A DNA stretch of 64,000 nucleotides from Methylocystis echinoides (GTDB lineage: Bacteria > Pseudomonadota > Alphaproteobacteria > Rhizobiales > Beijerinckiaceae): contig NZ_BSEC01000001.1 in the NCBI RefSeq assembly GCF_027923385.1, positions 818,501 to 882,500 of the forward strand, in the 5' to 3' direction. The translations under genes and the position numbers were made by a program. Positions 31,963 through 42,493 of this stretch are shown one piece after another. Position 1 is the stretch's first letter. The number at the start of each line of letters is the position of its first letter. The notes below the pieces were generated by a model, which searched no databases, was not told the origin of the DNA, and saw only the letters and a list, made by a program, of their open reading frames with translations.

Positions 31963-32784
31963 CTACTTCGCCGGAATGGCGTAGACGGGGCAGGGCGCCT
32001 CATGCAGCACGCGCTCGGTCGTGGTGCCGCGCAGCGCGTCGAGCAGGCCGCGGCGCCCTTGCGTCGGCATGGCGATGAGATCGGCGCCGATCTCCCCGGC
32101 ATAAGCGAGAATCGTCTCGATCACCGGTCCCTGACGCAATTCGATATGCGGCAGCAGGCCGTCGAAGATCGGCAGCTCCTCGCCGACATGCAGCAGCATG
32201 ACGTCGGCGGCGGGATTGAGCGCATGCGCGAAATCGGCGACATGGCGGAAGGCGTCGAGCGGCGGCACGCTCGCCTCGACCGGCATCAGCACCGTGTTGA
32301 GCGACAGCTTGCCCGTGTCCCTGTCGACAAAGCCCTTGTGATCCTCGCGCAGAAACAGCGCCGGCATATGGGTCTCGCGCACGGTCTCCTCGGCGACCGA
32401 ATCCTCGAGCCAGCGCTCGAGGCCGCTGCGGCTGTGGGTCATCAGCACCATGAGATCGCACAGATGGCGATGCACATAGGCGGCGACGCCCTGCACCGGG
32501 GACTGCGATTCGATCGAGGCCTTGATGAATTTGACGCCGAGCTTCTCGGCGGCCTCCTGACGCGAGGCGCCGGGCTCGATCATGCGCCAGCGCGCGAGCA
32601 TCTCGCGCACATGCGGGAAACGGTTCCAGTCGTCCGGATCGTCCTCGGCGGGCTCGGCGATGTGGACGAGATGCAGGTCGCCCTGCGTCGCCACGGCGAT
32701 GCGCAGCGCATGGGCGAAGGCGTCCTGGCTGGCGAAGGAAAGATCCGTGGGGTGGATGATGGACTTTGGCGGCTCGCCGATCAT
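31963..32784 (-). CDS. Tandem universal stress protein (UspA domains)
   Basis: A 273-residue protein of two UspA-type halves. The first begins KSIIHPTDLSFASQ and the second LNTVLMPVEASVPPLDAF; the C-terminus has the ADLIAMPTQGRRGLLD segment close to the ATP-binding consensus, followed by TTERVLHEAPCPVYAIP. UspA tandems bind nucleotides and rise in stress. ATG 32784 has AAAGGA eight bases upstream. It stands alone between repeats. Confidence 0.88.
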   Translation of the reverse strand: MIGEPPKSIIHPTDLSFASQDAFAHALRIAVATQGDLHLVHIAEPAEDDPDDWNRFPHVREMLARWRMIEPGASRQEAAEKLGVKFIKASIESQSPVQGVAAYVHRHLCDLMVLMTHSRSGLERWLEDSVAEETVRETHMPALFLREDHKGFVDRDTGKLSLNTVLMPVEASVPPLDAFRHVADFAHALNPAADVMLLHVGEELPIFDGLLPHIELRQGPVIETILAYAGEIGADLIAMPTQGRRGLLDALRGTTTERVLHEAPCPVYAIPAK

Positions 32785-32888
32785 GTCGCTTTTCCTTTGC
32801 GTCTGTCCTGCAAAACTATTGCGAAGGGAGAGCCCCGCCAAGTCCGGGCGTTGTCGCATCGGGGGCGCGCCGCAAGCTCCGGGAGGGG

Positions 32889-33007
32889 CCTTGTCCTTCG
32901 AGACGCCGCCTTCGGCGGCTCCTCAGGATGAGGCCCTGTGTTTTGCGCAGTCAGGCCAAGCCCCTCATGCTGAGGAGCCCCGAAGGGCCGTCTCGAAGCA
33001 CGAGGGG
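32889..33007. repeat. Palindromic repeat, family C
   Basis: Arms with CTTCGAGACG/CGTCTCGAAG and GGCTCCTCAGGATGAGG against CCTCATGCTGAGGAGCC, of the type widespread between genes of Hyphomicrobiales. It fills the gap between the stress-protein gene and hisS; no gene is seen there. Confidence 0.75.
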
Positions 33008-33036
33008 CGGCGCCGCCTCATTGACAGCGCGCCGCG

Positions 33037-34539
33037 TCACGCCTCCGCCTTCTGCGCCGCGAGCGCCTTCCGCACCTCCTCGACCAGCTCGCTCTCGGGC
33101 GCGGAAAACTGCGCCGGACGCGCCGCCTTCCATTCCTCATTGGTGGAGATGGCGGCCGCCGCCCTGGCGCCGGCGACGAGATCCTTGATCTGCACCTCGC
33201 CCTTCGCCTTTTCGTCCGAGCCCTGAATGATGACGAGCGGCGAATGGCGGCGGTCGGCGTATTTCATCTGCGCCTTCATGCCGGCGCCGCCCAGATACAG
33301 CTCGGCGGCGATGCCGGCGCCGCGCAGTTGCGCCACCATGCGCTGGTAATCGGCGAGGCGGTCGCGGTCGAAGACCAGCACCACCACCGGGCCGACATGG
33401 GGCTGCGCCGTCACGATCGGGCTGCCGACGAGCTTCAGCGCCGCGAAGAGACGCGAGACGCCGATGGAGAAGCCGGTCGCCGGCGTGTTCTCGGGACGGA
33501 AGCGGCCGACGAGGCCGTCATAACGTCCGCCGCCGCCGACCGAGCCGAAGCGCACCGGATGGCCCTTCTCGTCGCGCGTCTCGAAGGTGAGGTCGGCCTC
33601 GAAGACGGGGCCGGTGTAATATTCCAGCCCGCGCACAACCGAGGGGTCGATGCGGATGCGGTCCGGCCCGAAGCCGGCGTCGCGCGCCAGATCCTCGATC
33701 TGGAGCAGCTCCTCGGCGCCCTGCGCGCCGACCTCGCTCTTGCCGAGCAGGCCGAAGAGATCGAACTGCGGCTGGCCGTCCTTGTATTGGCCGCCCAGGC
33801 TGAAGGACATGATCGTGTCGATCGCCGGCAGCGAGAGGCCGGCGCCCTTGGTGAAGTCGCCGCTGTCGTCCTTGCGGCCCTCGCCCAGCAACTGGCGCAC
33901 GCCGTCGGGGCCGAGGCGGTCGAGCTTGTCGATGGCGCGCAGCACGACGAGGCGGCGTCCGGCGTTCTCGTCGCCGGCGAGGCCGACGGCCTGCATCACG
34001 CCGTCGAGCACCTTGCGGCTGTTGATCTTGATGACATAGTCGCCGCGCGCAATGCCGAGCCGCTCCAGCGCGTCGGCGGCCATCATGCAGATTTCGGCGT
34101 CGGCGGCCGGCGAGGCCGAGCCCACCGTGTCGGCGTCGAACTGCATGAACTGGCGGAAGCGTCCCGGCCCCGGCTTCTCGTTGCGATAGACATGGCCGCA
34201 GCGATAGGAGCGATAGGGCTTGGGCAGCCGGTCGTAATTCTGCGCGACGAATCGCGCCAGCGGCGCGGTAAGATCGTAGCGCAGCGACAGCCATTGCTCG
34301 TCGTCGTCCTGAAGCGAGAACACGCCTTCATTCGGGCGGTCCTGATCGGGCAGGAACTTGCCGAGCGCGTCGGTATATTCGAAGGCCGGCGTCTCCAGCG
34401 CCTCGAAGCCGTAAAGCTCATAGACCGAGCGGATGACGTCGAGCATCCGGCCCGTGGCGGCGAGCTCGCCCGCCTCGCGATCCGAAAAACCGCGCGGCGC
34501 CCGCGCCTCGACTTTGGATTTCTTGTCTTCCGTTGACAT
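33037..34539 (-). CDS. hisS: Histidyl-tRNA synthetase
   Basis: A 500-residue class II aminoacyl-tRNA synthetase. Motif 2 ([13 protein letters not shown]), the histidine-specific [13 protein letters not shown] and motif 3 ([10 protein letters not shown]) are present, and the C-terminal anticodon-binding domain follows ([14 protein letters not shown]). It charges tRNA-His. ATG 34539 is chosen because the upstream open frame has no family sequence. It is divergent from the beta-helix gene at 34677, with 137 bases between them. Confidence 0.96.
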   Translation of the reverse strand: MSTEDKKSKVEARAPRGFSDREAGELAATGRMLDVIRSVYELYGFEALETPAFEYTDALGKFLPDQDRPNEGVFSLQDDDEQWLSLRYDLTAPLARFVAQNYDRLPKPYRSYRCGHVYRNEKPGPGRFRQFMQFDADTVGSASPAADAEICMMAADALERLGIARGDYVIKINSRKVLDGVMQAVGLAGDENAGRRLVVLRAIDKLDRLGPDGVRQLLGEGRKDDSGDFTKGAGLSLPAIDTIMSFSLGGQYKDGQPQFDLFGLLGKSEVGAQGAEELLQIEDLARDAGFGPDRIRIDPSVVRGLEYYTGPVFEADLTFETRDEKGHPVRFGSVGGGGRYDGLVGRFRPENTPATGFSIGVSRLFAALKLVGSPIVTAQPHVGPVVVLVFDRDRLADYQRMVAQLRGAGIAAELYLGGAGMKAQMKYADRRHSPLVIIQGSDEKAKGEVQIKDLVAGARAAAAISTNEEWKAARPAQFSAPESELVEEVRKALAAQKAEA

Positions 34540-34676
34540 TTTGCCTTCCGCCGCGCCCGGCTTGGCCCGAAGGGGCGCCCGGGGTGAATTCGCCGCCTTC
34601 CTAGCATTTTCCCACCCGTAAGGAAGCCAAAAGCGGCCGGAATGACTCAAGCGTGGCTTTATGCGATGACTCACGA

Positions 34677-35993
34677 ATGCCGAGCCGCATTCCTGCGTTC
34701 CCACCGCTCTCCCGGCGACACATGCTGCGCCTTTGCGGCGCCGCGGGCGCTTCCCTTCTTTTGCCGGCGCCGCGCGCGCGGGCGCGGGCCGTCGATCTTG
34801 TGACGCGACTGCGGGCGGCCGCCGCGACCGGCGCGGCCGTGTCTCTGCCGGCGGGCGAGATCAGCCTGATGGGACTCGATCTGCCCGACGGGACGATTCT
34901 CAGGGGCGTTCCCGGCCGCACGATCCTGAAGCTCTCCGGCGTCGGCCCGCTTCTCTCCGCGAAAATGGCGCGGCGGATCACGCTCGAAGGGCTGACCCTC
35001 GACGGGGCGGGCGGCGTTGTCGGGAAGGACAAGGGGCTTCTCGATTTCTCCGACGTGGCGTCCCTGTCCATCCGCGGCTGCGCGATCCGCAATTCCGCCG
35101 GCCATGGCGTCAGCCTCACCCGCTGCGGCGGCGTTGTCGCGCAAAACGAGATCGCGCGCGCAGGCGACGCTGGTTTTCACGCGCTCGACGGAATCGGGCT
35201 CGACATCGACGGCAATCATCTGCGCGACTGCGCCGACAATGGCGTCGTGCTGCGGGCGAGCGCCGCCGGCCGCTACGAGGGCGCGCGGGTGCGCAACAAT
35301 ATCGTCGAGAACGTGCGCAATCGCTCGGGCGGCAATGGCCCCTATGGCAATGGCGTTCTGATCTGGGGGGCGAGCGGCGTTTCCGTCGAGCGCAACCGCG
35401 TCTCGGGCTGCGCCTACAGCGCCGTGCGCAACAACGCCGGCCATTCGGTGAGCGTCATCGGCAATCTGTGCCGGGATTTCGGCGAGAAGGCCATGTACGC
35501 CGAATATGGCGCGAAGAATGCGGTCTTCCGCGACAACCGCATCGAGAACGCCGGCGCCGGCATTGCGGTCGCCAACGCCGACCATGGCACGGACGGCGCG
35601 CTTGTCGCCGGAAACACGATCATCGGCATGAAACCGAACCGGCCCGATCCTGAGTTCGGGCCGGACATGCTGTGGCTCACGGGCGTTCTGGTCGAGAAGA
35701 ACGCGGTCGTCGTGGGAAACCACATCGTCGGGCCGGGCTGGATCGGCGTCGCGCTCGGCGGCTGGCGCGAGAATCTGCGCGCCGAGGCGAATGACGTCGC
35801 AAACGTCGATTACGGAATTGTCTTCGCCACCGGCGAGGGCGCCGGCGCCGCGACGATCGTGGGGAACCACATCCGCGCCAACAAGGCGGCGGTGATCGCT
35901 TCCGCCGGTATGACGTTCTTCCCCGACGATCTCACCAGACCAAACGCCAAAAGCTGGCCGGGCGTGACGCTGCGGGGCAATGAGACCGGCTAG
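34677..35993 (+). CDS. Tat-exported beta-helix protein, TIGR03808-like
   Basis: A 438-residue protein with a twin-arginine signal ([19 protein letters not shown]) and a long series of parallel beta-helix rungs rich in Asn and Gly ([38 protein letters not shown]). It matches the TIGR03808 family of Tat-exported repeat proteins of alphaproteobacteria, whose function is unknown. ATG 34677 is chosen over the GTG at 34653 because the Tat motif then has a normal n-region. A terminator follows directly. Confidence 0.82.
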   Translation: MPSRIPAFPPLSRRHMLRLCGAAGASLLLPAPRARARAVDLVTRLRAAAATGAAVSLPAGEISLMGLDLPDGTILRGVPGRTILKLSGVGPLLSAKMARRITLEGLTLDGAGGVVGKDKGLLDFSDVASLSIRGCAIRNSAGHGVSLTRCGGVVAQNEIARAGDAGFHALDGIGLDIDGNHLRDCADNGVVLRASAAGRYEGARVRNNIVENVRNRSGGNGPYGNGVLIWGASGVSVERNRVSGCAYSAVRNNAGHSVSVIGNLCRDFGEKAMYAEYGAKNAVFRDNRIENAGAGIAVANADHGTDGALVAGNTIIGMKPNRPDPEFGPDMLWLTGVLVEKNAVVVGNHIVGPGWIGVALGGWRENLRAEANDVANVDYGIVFATGEGAGAATIVGNHIRANKAAVIASAGMTFFPDDLTRPNAKSWPGVTLRGNETG

Positions 35994-35998
35994 CGAAA

Positions 35999-36030
35999 AC
36001 GCCCGCCGGACGGGGCGGGCGTCGTCTTTT
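35999..36030 (+). terminator. Rho-independent terminator
   Basis: Stem ACGCCCGCC/GGCGGGCGT with six-base loop, then CGTCTTTT. It lies between the beta-helix gene and the convergent helix-hairpin-helix gene. Confidence 0.7.
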
Positions 36031-36041
36031 GCGTGAGCGCG

Positions 36042-36332
36042 TCAGCGAACGATGAGCTGATCCTTCACCGGCGTCAGCACGTCGCCCGAGACGATCCTGC
36101 GCGCCGTGAGGTCTTCGACGCTCTTGAGGGGGCGCGCCTTCACAATGGCTTCGGCGATGGTCTTGTTGAAGCCCTTCACGCCGGAAAGCTGTTCGACGGT
36201 CGCGGAATTGAGGTCGAGGCGCTGGGCTTCGGTCGCCATTTTGGCGGGGGCGGCCGGTTTGACCGCGGGCGACTCGGCGAAGGCGGGCGCGGCGGCGAAA
36301 ACGGCGGCGACGAGAAGAAGCGTGCGGATCAT
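36042..36332 (-). CDS. Exported helix-hairpin-helix protein (ComEA-like)
   Basis: A 96-residue protein with a signal peptide (MIRTLLLVAAVFAAAPAFA) and one helix-hairpin-helix region, DLNSATVEQLSGVKGFNKTIAEAIVKARP, the motif of ComEA DNA-binding proteins. ComEA binds incoming DNA in the periplasm during transformation; single-domain exported versions are common in alphaproteobacteria and not always tied to competence. No other competence gene is nearby. Confidence 0.78.
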   Translation of the reverse strand: MIRTLLLVAAVFAAAPAFAESPAVKPAAPAKMATEAQRLDLNSATVEQLSGVKGFNKTIAEAIVKARPLKSVEDLTARRIVSGDVLTPVKDQLIVR

Positions 36333-36437
36333 CTTGCGAACTCCATAAGGGATCGAGACCCTGTCCCGATGAAAGGAGCTTCGCGCATCGGGGCTGAACG
36401 GCTGCTGAGAGCGGCGTTCATGCGCCATTTAAAATGA

Positions 36438-37043
36438 TTACTTCTCGCCAACCCGCTTGACCGTGTCGAAGCCCTTCGCCTCGAGCGCGAGATGCAGCTT
36501 GTTTTGCAGGCCGGCGTCGTCGTTCTTCACCAGAAGATCGGCGTTGTCGGCGAGCGCGTCGCAGAGCGCCTCGACCCAGGGCTCCTCGCTTTTCGCGAAG
36601 TCGTTCAGCACATAGCCATGGACGAGCGACTTGTCGCCGGGATGGCCGATGCCCATGCGCACGCGCTTGTAGTCGTTGCCGACATGGGCGGTGATGGAGC
36701 GCAGCCCGTTATGACCGGCGACGCCGCCGCCGACCTTGATGCGGCATTTGGCCGGGGCGAGATCGAGCTCGTCATGAAAAACGACGATGTCGCCGACGGG
36801 GATCTTGTGGAAACGCGCCGCCTCGCCGACCGCGCGGCCGCTTTCGTTCATGTAGGTCTGCGGCTGCAGCAGCAGGACTTTCTGGCCGGCGATGGTCCCT
36901 TCGGTGGCGAGACCCTGAAAGCGCGTGCGCGCGGTCGAAAAGCCGTGACGCCGGGCGATGGCCTCCAGCGCCATGAAGCCGATGTTATGGCGGTTCCGGG
37001 CGTATTGACGCCCCGGATTGCCAAGGCCGACAAAGAGCAGCAT
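36438..37043 (-). CDS. pth: Peptidyl-tRNA hydrolase
   Basis: A 201-residue Pth. [22 protein letters not shown] opens with the invariant GLGNPG and catalytic His, and [21 protein letters not shown] carries the conserved Asp and substrate-binding motif. It releases peptides from drop-off peptidyl-tRNA. Gene order rplY-pth is classic. A terminator hairpin lies only about a dozen bases before its start codon, so expression needs read-through or a promoter overlapping that hairpin. Confidence 0.95.
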   Translation of the reverse strand: MLLFVGLGNPGRQYARNRHNIGFMALEAIARRHGFSTARTRFQGLATEGTIAGQKVLLLQPQTYMNESGRAVGEAARFHKIPVGDIVVFHDELDLAPAKCRIKVGGGVAGHNGLRSITAHVGNDYKRVRMGIGHPGDKSLVHGYVLNDFAKSEEPWVEALCDALADNADLLVKNDDAGLQNKLHLALEAKGFDTVKRVGEK

Positions 37044-37055
37044 TGCCTCACATCC

Positions 37056-37089
37056 ATCAAAAAAATGGCCGGGAGAGCCCCGGCCATTT
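37056..37089 (-). terminator. Terminator between rplY and pth
   Basis: Stem AAATGGCCGGG/CCCGGCCATTT with five-base loop; on the reverse strand it is followed by TTTTTTT. It would end the rplY transcript just before pth. Confidence 0.78.
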
Positions 37090-37112
37090 CAGCGAAACCA
37101 GAGGTTCCCGCC

Positions 37113-37733
37113 TTACTTCTTGCCCTTGGGCGCGGCCTCGGCGGCCGGCGCGGCTTCCTCGGCGCCGCCAGCCGGCGGGGCGAGACTGGCCACCGTGAAG
37201 TTCTTGTCCGGATTGGTCGGACGGCAGCCTTCGGGCAGCGGGATCTGCGAGATGTGCAGCGAATCGTTGAAGTCCATGCCGCCGAGGTCGGCGGTCACCG
37301 CCTCCGGGATGGCGTCCGCCGGCACCGTCATCTCGATCGAGTGATAGACGATGTTGAGGGCGCCGCCGCGCTTCAGGCCGGGCGAGGTTTCCTGGTTGAT
37401 GAAGTGCACCGGCACGTTCACCTTGAGGCGCGAGCCGGGCTTCAGGCGCAGGAAGTCCACATGGATCGGGAAATCGCGCACGACGTCGAGCTGGTAGTCG
37501 CGCGGAATGGCGCGCTCCTTCTTGCCGTCGATGTCGAGTTCGAAGATCGTCGTGAGGAAGTGGCCCGCGAAGATCAACTGGGTCGTTGACTTCTTGTCGA
37601 GCGAAAGCGGCGTGGGCGCTTCGCCGCCGCCATAGAGTACTGCTGGTATACGGCCCTCACGGCGAACGCTGCGGGCGGCCCCCTTGCCGGTCCCGCTGCG
37701 CACCGTGGCCGCGAGCGTCTTCATCTCGGCCAT
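37113..37733 (-). CDS. rplY: 50S ribosomal protein L25/general stress protein Ctc
   Basis: A 206-residue L25 of the long (Ctc) type: an N-terminal 5S-rRNA-binding domain ([23 protein letters not shown]) and a beta-rich C-terminal domain, with an Ala/Pro/Lys-rich tail. ATG 37733 has AAAGGA upstream. It binds 5S rRNA in the large subunit. The neighbouring pth gene is its usual partner. Confidence 0.94.
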   Translation of the reverse strand: MAEMKTLAATVRSGTGKGAARSVRREGRIPAVLYGGGEAPTPLSLDKKSTTQLIFAGHFLTTIFELDIDGKKERAIPRDYQLDVVRDFPIHVDFLRLKPGSRLKVNVPVHFINQETSPGLKRGGALNIVYHSIEMTVPADAIPEAVTADLGGMDFNDSLHISQIPLPEGCRPTNPDKNFTVASLAPPAGGAEEAAPAAEAAPKGKK

Positions 37734-37954
37734 GTCGGTGTCCTTTGTAAAAAGAAAAAGCGCCGCTCGCCTCCAGGGGTGTCGGAAACGCAGGCGCTGG
37801 CGGGAGCTTATAGGGGAGGCCGCCGCAGGAGGCAAGGCGGCGTCGATGCGGCAACGCCGCGCTTGCGTCGCACCGCCTCCCGCCATTAACAGGGGAGGGA
37901 TTGCCGACAGAAAGCGAGGCGGCCGAGAGGCCGCTTGCAGGGGAACAAGCCGTT

Positions 37955-39172
37955 ATGACGACAGATAATTCTCGCCGCCGTATCGTCATAACGGGCATGG
38001 GCGTGGTTTCGGCGGCCGGCGTCGGCGCGGCGAACCTCTGGGCGGCCGCGAAAAGCGGCGGCTCCTGCATCCGCGAGCTGAAACTGGCGCGCCCCTACAC
38101 CGGCCGCATCAAGATCGCGGCGCAGGTTCCCGAATTCGACCCGGCCAGATACATCGAGGCGGCGCTCCTCCCCTATTGCGACCCCTTCACGCAATTCTCC
38201 ATCGTCGCCGCCGATGAGGCGGTGGCGCAGGCGGGCTTCGCCGGCAAGGACATTGGCGGGCCGCGCACGGCGGTCGTCATCGGCACCGGCATCGGCGGCG
38301 CGACGACCATCGACGAGACCTCCTACGGCGAATATGCCGAAGGCAAGCGCCCCGACACGCTGTCCGTGCCCCGCCTCATCCCCAGCGCCGCGCCGACGAC
38401 GCTCGGCATGCGCTACGGCGCCAAGGGGCCGACCTTCGCGCTGGCGTCCGCCTGCTCCTCGGCGACGCAGGCGATCGGCGAGGCTTTCGAGATGCTGCGG
38501 GCGGGCCGCGCCGACCGCGCCATCGCCGGCGGCGCCGAGGCCTGCGTCACCAATGGCGGAATGCGCGCCTGGGAGGCGCTGCGCGTCCTCACCCCCGATC
38601 TCTGCCGCCCCTTCTCCGCCAAGCGCAACGGCATGACGCTGGGCGAGGGCGCCGCCGTCTTCGTGCTGGAGACGCTGGAGTCGGCGCAGGCGCGCGGCGC
38701 GACGCCGCTGTGCGAACTCGCAGGCTATGGCACGACGAGCGACGCCTTCGATCCGCTGCGCGCCGATGTGGACGGCCCGGCGCGCTGCATGCGGCTCGCG
38801 CTGGAGAGCGCCGGCCTGGAGCCCTCGGCGGTCGATTATCTCAACGCCCATGGCACAGCGACCTACGCCAATGACATCACGGAGTCCGAGGCGATGCGCG
38901 TCGTCTTCGGCGACCGTCCGCCGCCGGTCTCCTCCACCAAGCCGATCCATGGCCATGCGCTGGGCGCGAGCGGCGGTCTCGAACTCTCGGTGACGATCAA
39001 CGCCCTGCGCGAGCAGCTCGCGCCGCCGACGATCAATTTCCTCGAGCCCGACCCCAAATGCCCGGTCGACGCCATCCCCAATGCGGCGCGCAAGATGCGG
39101 ATCCGTGTGGCGCTGTCCAATTCCTTCGCCTTCGGCGGCATCAACGCCACACTGGCCGTGCGCGCGCTCTAG
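37955..39172 (+). CDS. Beta-ketoacyl-ACP synthase (FabF/KAS II-like)
   Basis: A 405-residue condensing enzyme. The active-site Cys lies in ASACSSATQAIGEA, and the two His in NAHGTATYANDITE and KPIHGHALGASGGLE, completing the Cys-His-His triad. It elongates acyl-ACP in fatty-acid synthesis. It stands alone without acpP or fabD, so it may be a specialised copy (for unusual acyl chains, as NodE-like enzymes are) and not the main fabF; this is inference. Confidence 0.87.
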   Translation: MTTDNSRRRIVITGMGVVSAAGVGAANLWAAAKSGGSCIRELKLARPYTGRIKIAAQVPEFDPARYIEAALLPYCDPFTQFSIVAADEAVAQAGFAGKDIGGPRTAVVIGTGIGGATTIDETSYGEYAEGKRPDTLSVPRLIPSAAPTTLGMRYGAKGPTFALASACSSATQAIGEAFEMLRAGRADRAIAGGAEACVTNGGMRAWEALRVLTPDLCRPFSAKRNGMTLGEGAAVFVLETLESAQARGATPLCELAGYGTTSDAFDPLRADVDGPARCMRLALESAGLEPSAVDYLNAHGTATYANDITESEAMRVVFGDRPPPVSSTKPIHGHALGASGGLELSVTINALREQLAPPTINFLEPDPKCPVDAIPNAARKMRIRVALSNSFAFGGINATLAVRAL

Positions 39173-39183
39173 GTTCCCCCCGC

Positions 39184-39678
39184 TCATTTCAAGGTGAGCG
39201 GAGTCGCGGCGAGCCGTTTGGCCAGATAGCCTTCGGCGCGCCGCCAGGACTCGTCGTCGTCGCCCCGGAAACTCATCCAGCGGTCGTCCACCAGGCGGTT
39301 GTTCTCGACATCCACGAGCTGGGTCTTCGCCCATTGCACCAGCGTGCTCATCTTGTGCACGCCGCCGTAGAGGATGAAACGCGCGCCGGCTTTTCGGGCG
39401 GCGGCGAACAAGTCGCCCGGCGGGGTTCGTCCGATGACGCAGGGGGCGTCGTCGCAGGTGACGGAAACCACGCGATAGCCGCCCAGCGCGGCCAGATCGC
39501 GGCGCAGCGCCGACATGAAATCGCCAAGCCGGCGCGCATGCTCGGCCGTCTGGTCGCGCGGCTCGCCGGATGTGTCGAAATAATCGAAGTCGATCACGGC
39601 GACGGCGGGTGGCTCGGCAGCGGCGGCGGTTGCCACGAGAATGATCGAGAACGCGAGAGCGTGCAAAACGCGCGTCAT
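39184..39678 (-). CDS. Exported protein, DUF2380-like
   Basis: A 164-residue protein with a signal peptide (MTRVLHALAFSIILVATAAAA) and a mature domain starting AVAVIDFDYFDTSGEPRDQT. That opening and the later YGGVHKMSTLVQWAKTQL resemble DUF2380 secreted proteins of unknown function. Cys in VTCDDAPC could pair. It is convergent with the ketoacyl synthase and divergent from the AraC-type regulator at 39828. Confidence 0.65.
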   Translation of the reverse strand: MTRVLHALAFSIILVATAAAAEPPAVAVIDFDYFDTSGEPRDQTAEHARRLGDFMSALRRDLAALGGYRVVSVTCDDAPCVIGRTPPGDLFAAARKAGARFILYGGVHKMSTLVQWAKTQLVDVENNRLVDDRWMSFRGDDDESWRRAEGYLAKRLAATPLTLK

Positions 39679-39827
39679 TGTTTCCTCCTGCTCCAGCCCC
39701 TTCAAAACCCCGAGGCGGGCAAGAGGGGGCGTCGGTTGACGCTCCGAATTCTTGCACCGCTTCGCGGGCCAAACTTGCCATTTCGCGACAATGGCGCAGA
39801 GTCGGCGGGCGCCGGGAGGAGCGACGG

Positions 39828-40841
39828 ATGGCGGCCGGTTTCACGAAAGCGTGTTCAATGGGCCCGGTCGCCGATGCGGTGACGCGGGCGGGCGGCTCTC
39901 TGGCGCGCATCTTTCGAATGGCCGACCTGCCGCTGCGTCTCATCGAGGCGCCCGAACAGATCATCCTCCTGAAGGATCAGCTCGCCGTCGTCGAATATGC
40001 CGCGCGCGAGCTCGATGACGAGACCTTGCCGCTGGCGCTCTCCATGCAGGGCGGCATAAGCGGCCTTGGGCCGTTCGGCCAGCGCGTGCGCGCCGCCCCG
40101 ACGCTGCGCGACGCGATCAACCGCTGCAATGCCGGCATCTGCGCCATGCTGCAATCGGCGACGCATATGCGCCTTGCCGAGGCGGGGGACGCGGCGTCCT
40201 GGAGCTACGCCATCCTCGACGACGCGCCCGTCGGGCGTCAGAAGAACGAGCTGCTCGCCTTTGGCTATATGGTCGAGACGCTGCGAAATTTCGGCGCGCC
40301 GGCGCCACTGCGCGCCGAATTGCCGGCGCGGCCCGCCGCACGCTCCAGGCTCGAAAGCATGCTGGGCTGTGAGATTGCGCTGGGGAGCGGAGCCCGTCTC
40401 GTCTTCGCCCGGGAGCATCTCGACAGGCTCAATCCGGCATGCGCGCCGCAGGACCCCGGCCTCGCCATGGACCTGCCAGAGCTGGCGGATTTCATCGCAG
40501 GCGTCGAGCATCTGATCGGGCTGGGCTTTCTCGCCGGGCGGCCGGGCGTGGCGGATGTGAGCGCGCGGCTTTCCCTGACGCCCCGCACCCTCCAGCGACG
40601 GCTCGCTGAGGCGGGAACGTGCTTCGAGGCGATTCGGTCGCGGGTCTTCGTCGCCCGCGCGCAGGCGCTGCTCGCCCAGCCGACGCGCAGCGTGACCGAG
40701 GTCGCGCTCGAGCTTGGCTATGGCGACCCCGCGCATTTCTCGCGCGCTTTCATGGCCGTGGCCGGAACGAGCCCGCGCGCATGGCGCAAGGCCCGGCTGG
40801 CGCAGGCTCCCGCGCTTGCCACCCCCGCCGCGAAGCCCTAG
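39828..40841 (+). CDS. AraC-family transcriptional regulator (OruR/ArgR-like N-domain)
   Basis: A 337-residue regulator. The N-terminal 190 residues resemble the arabinose-operon-like ligand domain of OruR/MmsR-type regulators (LPLALSMQGGISGLGPFGQRVRA). The C-terminal AraC HTH is clear: ADVSARLSLTPRTLQRRLAEAG and the second helix EVALELGYGDPAHFSRAF. ATG 39828 has GGAGGA eight bases upstream. It is divergent from the DUF2380 gene, which is a possible target. Ligand unknown. Confidence 0.85.
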   Translation: MAAGFTKACSMGPVADAVTRAGGSLARIFRMADLPLRLIEAPEQIILLKDQLAVVEYAARELDDETLPLALSMQGGISGLGPFGQRVRAAPTLRDAINRCNAGICAMLQSATHMRLAEAGDAASWSYAILDDAPVGRQKNELLAFGYMVETLRNFGAPAPLRAELPARPAARSRLESMLGCEIALGSGARLVFAREHLDRLNPACAPQDPGLAMDLPELADFIAGVEHLIGLGFLAGRPGVADVSARLSLTPRTLQRRLAEAGTCFEAIRSRVFVARAQALLAQPTRSVTEVALELGYGDPAHFSRAFMAVAGTSPRAWRKARLAQAPALATPAAKP

Positions 40842-40875
40842 GAAGTCCCCGGATTTCGCCCGGAAAGACGAAGCG

Positions 40876-41064
40876 ATGACGGAAGAAGGCAAGGAGCCCG
40901 CCCCCGCCGCAAAAGCGTCGGAATCGGGAGGACAAGCTCACCCATCAGGAGCCCGGAAGAACAAGGCCGCGCTTTCCGCGGCGCTCCGGGCCAATTTGGC
41001 GCGCCGCAAGGCCCGGGAACGGGCGCTGCGGGGCAATGCGCAAAAGACCGACAGCGAGGGATAA
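40876..41064 (+). CDS. Small basic protein upstream of murA
   Basis: A 62-residue protein with a polar, Ala/Glu/Ser-rich first half and a basic helix ([21 protein letters not shown]). Its stop overlaps the murA start by one base (TAATG), so it is coupled to murA. Similar short basic proteins precede murA in other alphaproteobacteria, as I recall. Function unknown; binding to nucleic acid or membrane is possible. Confidence 0.6.
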   Translation: MTEEGKEPAPAAKASESGGQAHPSGARKNKAALSAALRANLARRKARERALRGNAQKTDSEG

Positions 41065-42359
41065 TGGACAAGATCAGAATTGTCGGCGGCGCGCCCCTCA
41101 ATGGCGTCATCCCCATTTCCGGCGCGAAAAACGCCGCCCTGCCGCTGATGATCGGCTCGCTTCTCACCAAGGAGACGCTGACGCTGGAGAACATGCCGCT
41201 GCTCGCGGACGTCACCCAGCTCGAACGCATCCTCGGCAATCATGGCGTCGACTTCTCCATTTCCGGCAAGCGCCGCGGCGAGACCGAGAACGCCGGCCGC
41301 ACCGTGCATTTCACCGCCCGCGAGATCGTCGACACCACCGCGCCCTACGAACTCGTCTCGCGGATGCGCGCGAGCTTCTGGGTCTTCGCGCCGCTCCTCG
41401 CCCGCATGGGCGAATGCCGCGTCTCCCTGCCGGGCGGTTGCGCCATCGGCACGCGACCGGTCGATCTGCTGCTCATGGCGCTCGAAAAGCTCGGCGCGAA
41501 GATCGACATTGAAAACGGCTATGTCGTCGGCTCCGCCAGGAACGGTCTCGTCGGCGGGGACATCACTTTCGATAAGGTCACGGTCGGCGGCACCCATGTG
41601 GCGCTGATGGCCGCCTCGCTCGCGCGCGGGACGACCGTGCTGCGCAATGCGGCGCGCGAGCCCGAAATCGTGGATCTCGCCGACTGTCTCACCAAGATGG
41701 GCGCGCGCATCTCCGGCGCCGGAACGTCGACGATCGAGATCGAGGGCGTGACCTCGCTCTCCGGCGCGCGGCATACCGTGATGCCGGACCGCATCGAGGC
41801 CGGCACCTATGCGATGGCGGTGGCGATGACCGGCGGCGACGTGCTGCTCGCGGGCGCGCGCGCCGATCTGTTCCAGGCGGCGGTCGACGCCCTTGTCGCG
41901 GCCGGCGTGAAGGTGACGGAAACGAATGAGGGGCTGCGCGTCTCTCGCAATGGTTCGGGCCTTGCGGCCGTCGATGTGACGACCGCGCCTTTCCCTGATT
42001 TTCCGACCGATCTGCAGGCGCAGTTCATGGCGCTGATGACGCGCGCGAAGGGCGTCTCGCGCATCACCGAGACGATCTTTGAAAACCGCTTCATGCATGT
42101 GCAGGAGCTGGCGCGGCTCGGCGCCCATATCCGTCTCGACGGCGACACCGCAATCGTGACCGGCGCGGATCATCTCGAGGGCGCGCCGGTGATGGCGACC
42201 GACCTGCGCGCCTCCGTGTCGCTCGTCATTGCGGCGCTGGCCGCGCGCGGCGAGACGACGATCAATCGCGTCTATCATCTCGACCGCGGTTTCGAGCGGC
42301 TGGAGAAAAAGCTCTCCGATTGCGGCGCGCAGATCGAGCGGATCAGCGGCCACGGGTGA
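41064..42359 (+). CDS. murA: UDP-N-acetylglucosamine 1-carboxyvinyltransferase
   Basis: A 431-residue Mur[18 protein letters not shown] at the N-terminus and the active-site Cys (Cys126) in [16 protein letters not shown] are characteristic, as is the [12 protein letters not shown] segment. It transfers enolpyruvate from PEP to UDP-GlcNAc, the first committed step of peptidoglycan synthesis and the target of fosfomycin, which alkylates this Cys. It is cotranscribed with the small gene at 40876. Confidence 0.97.
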   Translation: MDKIRIVGGAPLNGVIPISGAKNAALPLMIGSLLTKETLTLENMPLLADVTQLERILGNHGVDFSISGKRRGETENAGRTVHFTAREIVDTTAPYELVSRMRASFWVFAPLLARMGECRVSLPGGCAIGTRPVDLLLMALEKLGAKIDIENGYVVGSARNGLVGGDITFDKVTVGGTHVALMAASLARGTTVLRNAAREPEIVDLADCLTKMGARISGAGTSTIEIEGVTSLSGARHTVMPDRIEAGTYAMAVAMTGGDVLLAGARADLFQAAVDALVAAGVKVTETNEGLRVSRNGSGLAAVDVTTAPFPDFPTDLQAQFMALMTRAKGVSRITETIFENRFMHVQELARLGAHIRLDGDTAIVTGADHLEGAPVMATDLRASVSLVIAALAARGETTINRVYHLDRGFERLEKKLSDCGAQIERISGHG

Positions 42360-42365
42360 GGGATT

Positions 42366-42487
42366 TACCCCTCATCCGGCGCTTCGCGCCACCTTCTCCC
42401 GCAAGGGGAGAAGGGGTCACGTCGCTGGATTGTCGTTCTCCCTGCGGAGAAGGCAGCCCTCGCGAAGCGAGGGTCGGATGAGGGGTT
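42366..42487. repeat. Intergenic palindromic repeat, family B
   Basis: CCCCTCATCCG and CGGATGAGGGG outer arms, CTTCTCCCGCAAGGGGAGAAG inner hairpin of which one arm is TTCTCCC. Lies between murA and the convergent methyltransferase gene. Confidence 0.82.
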
Positions 42488-42493
42488 CACAAG

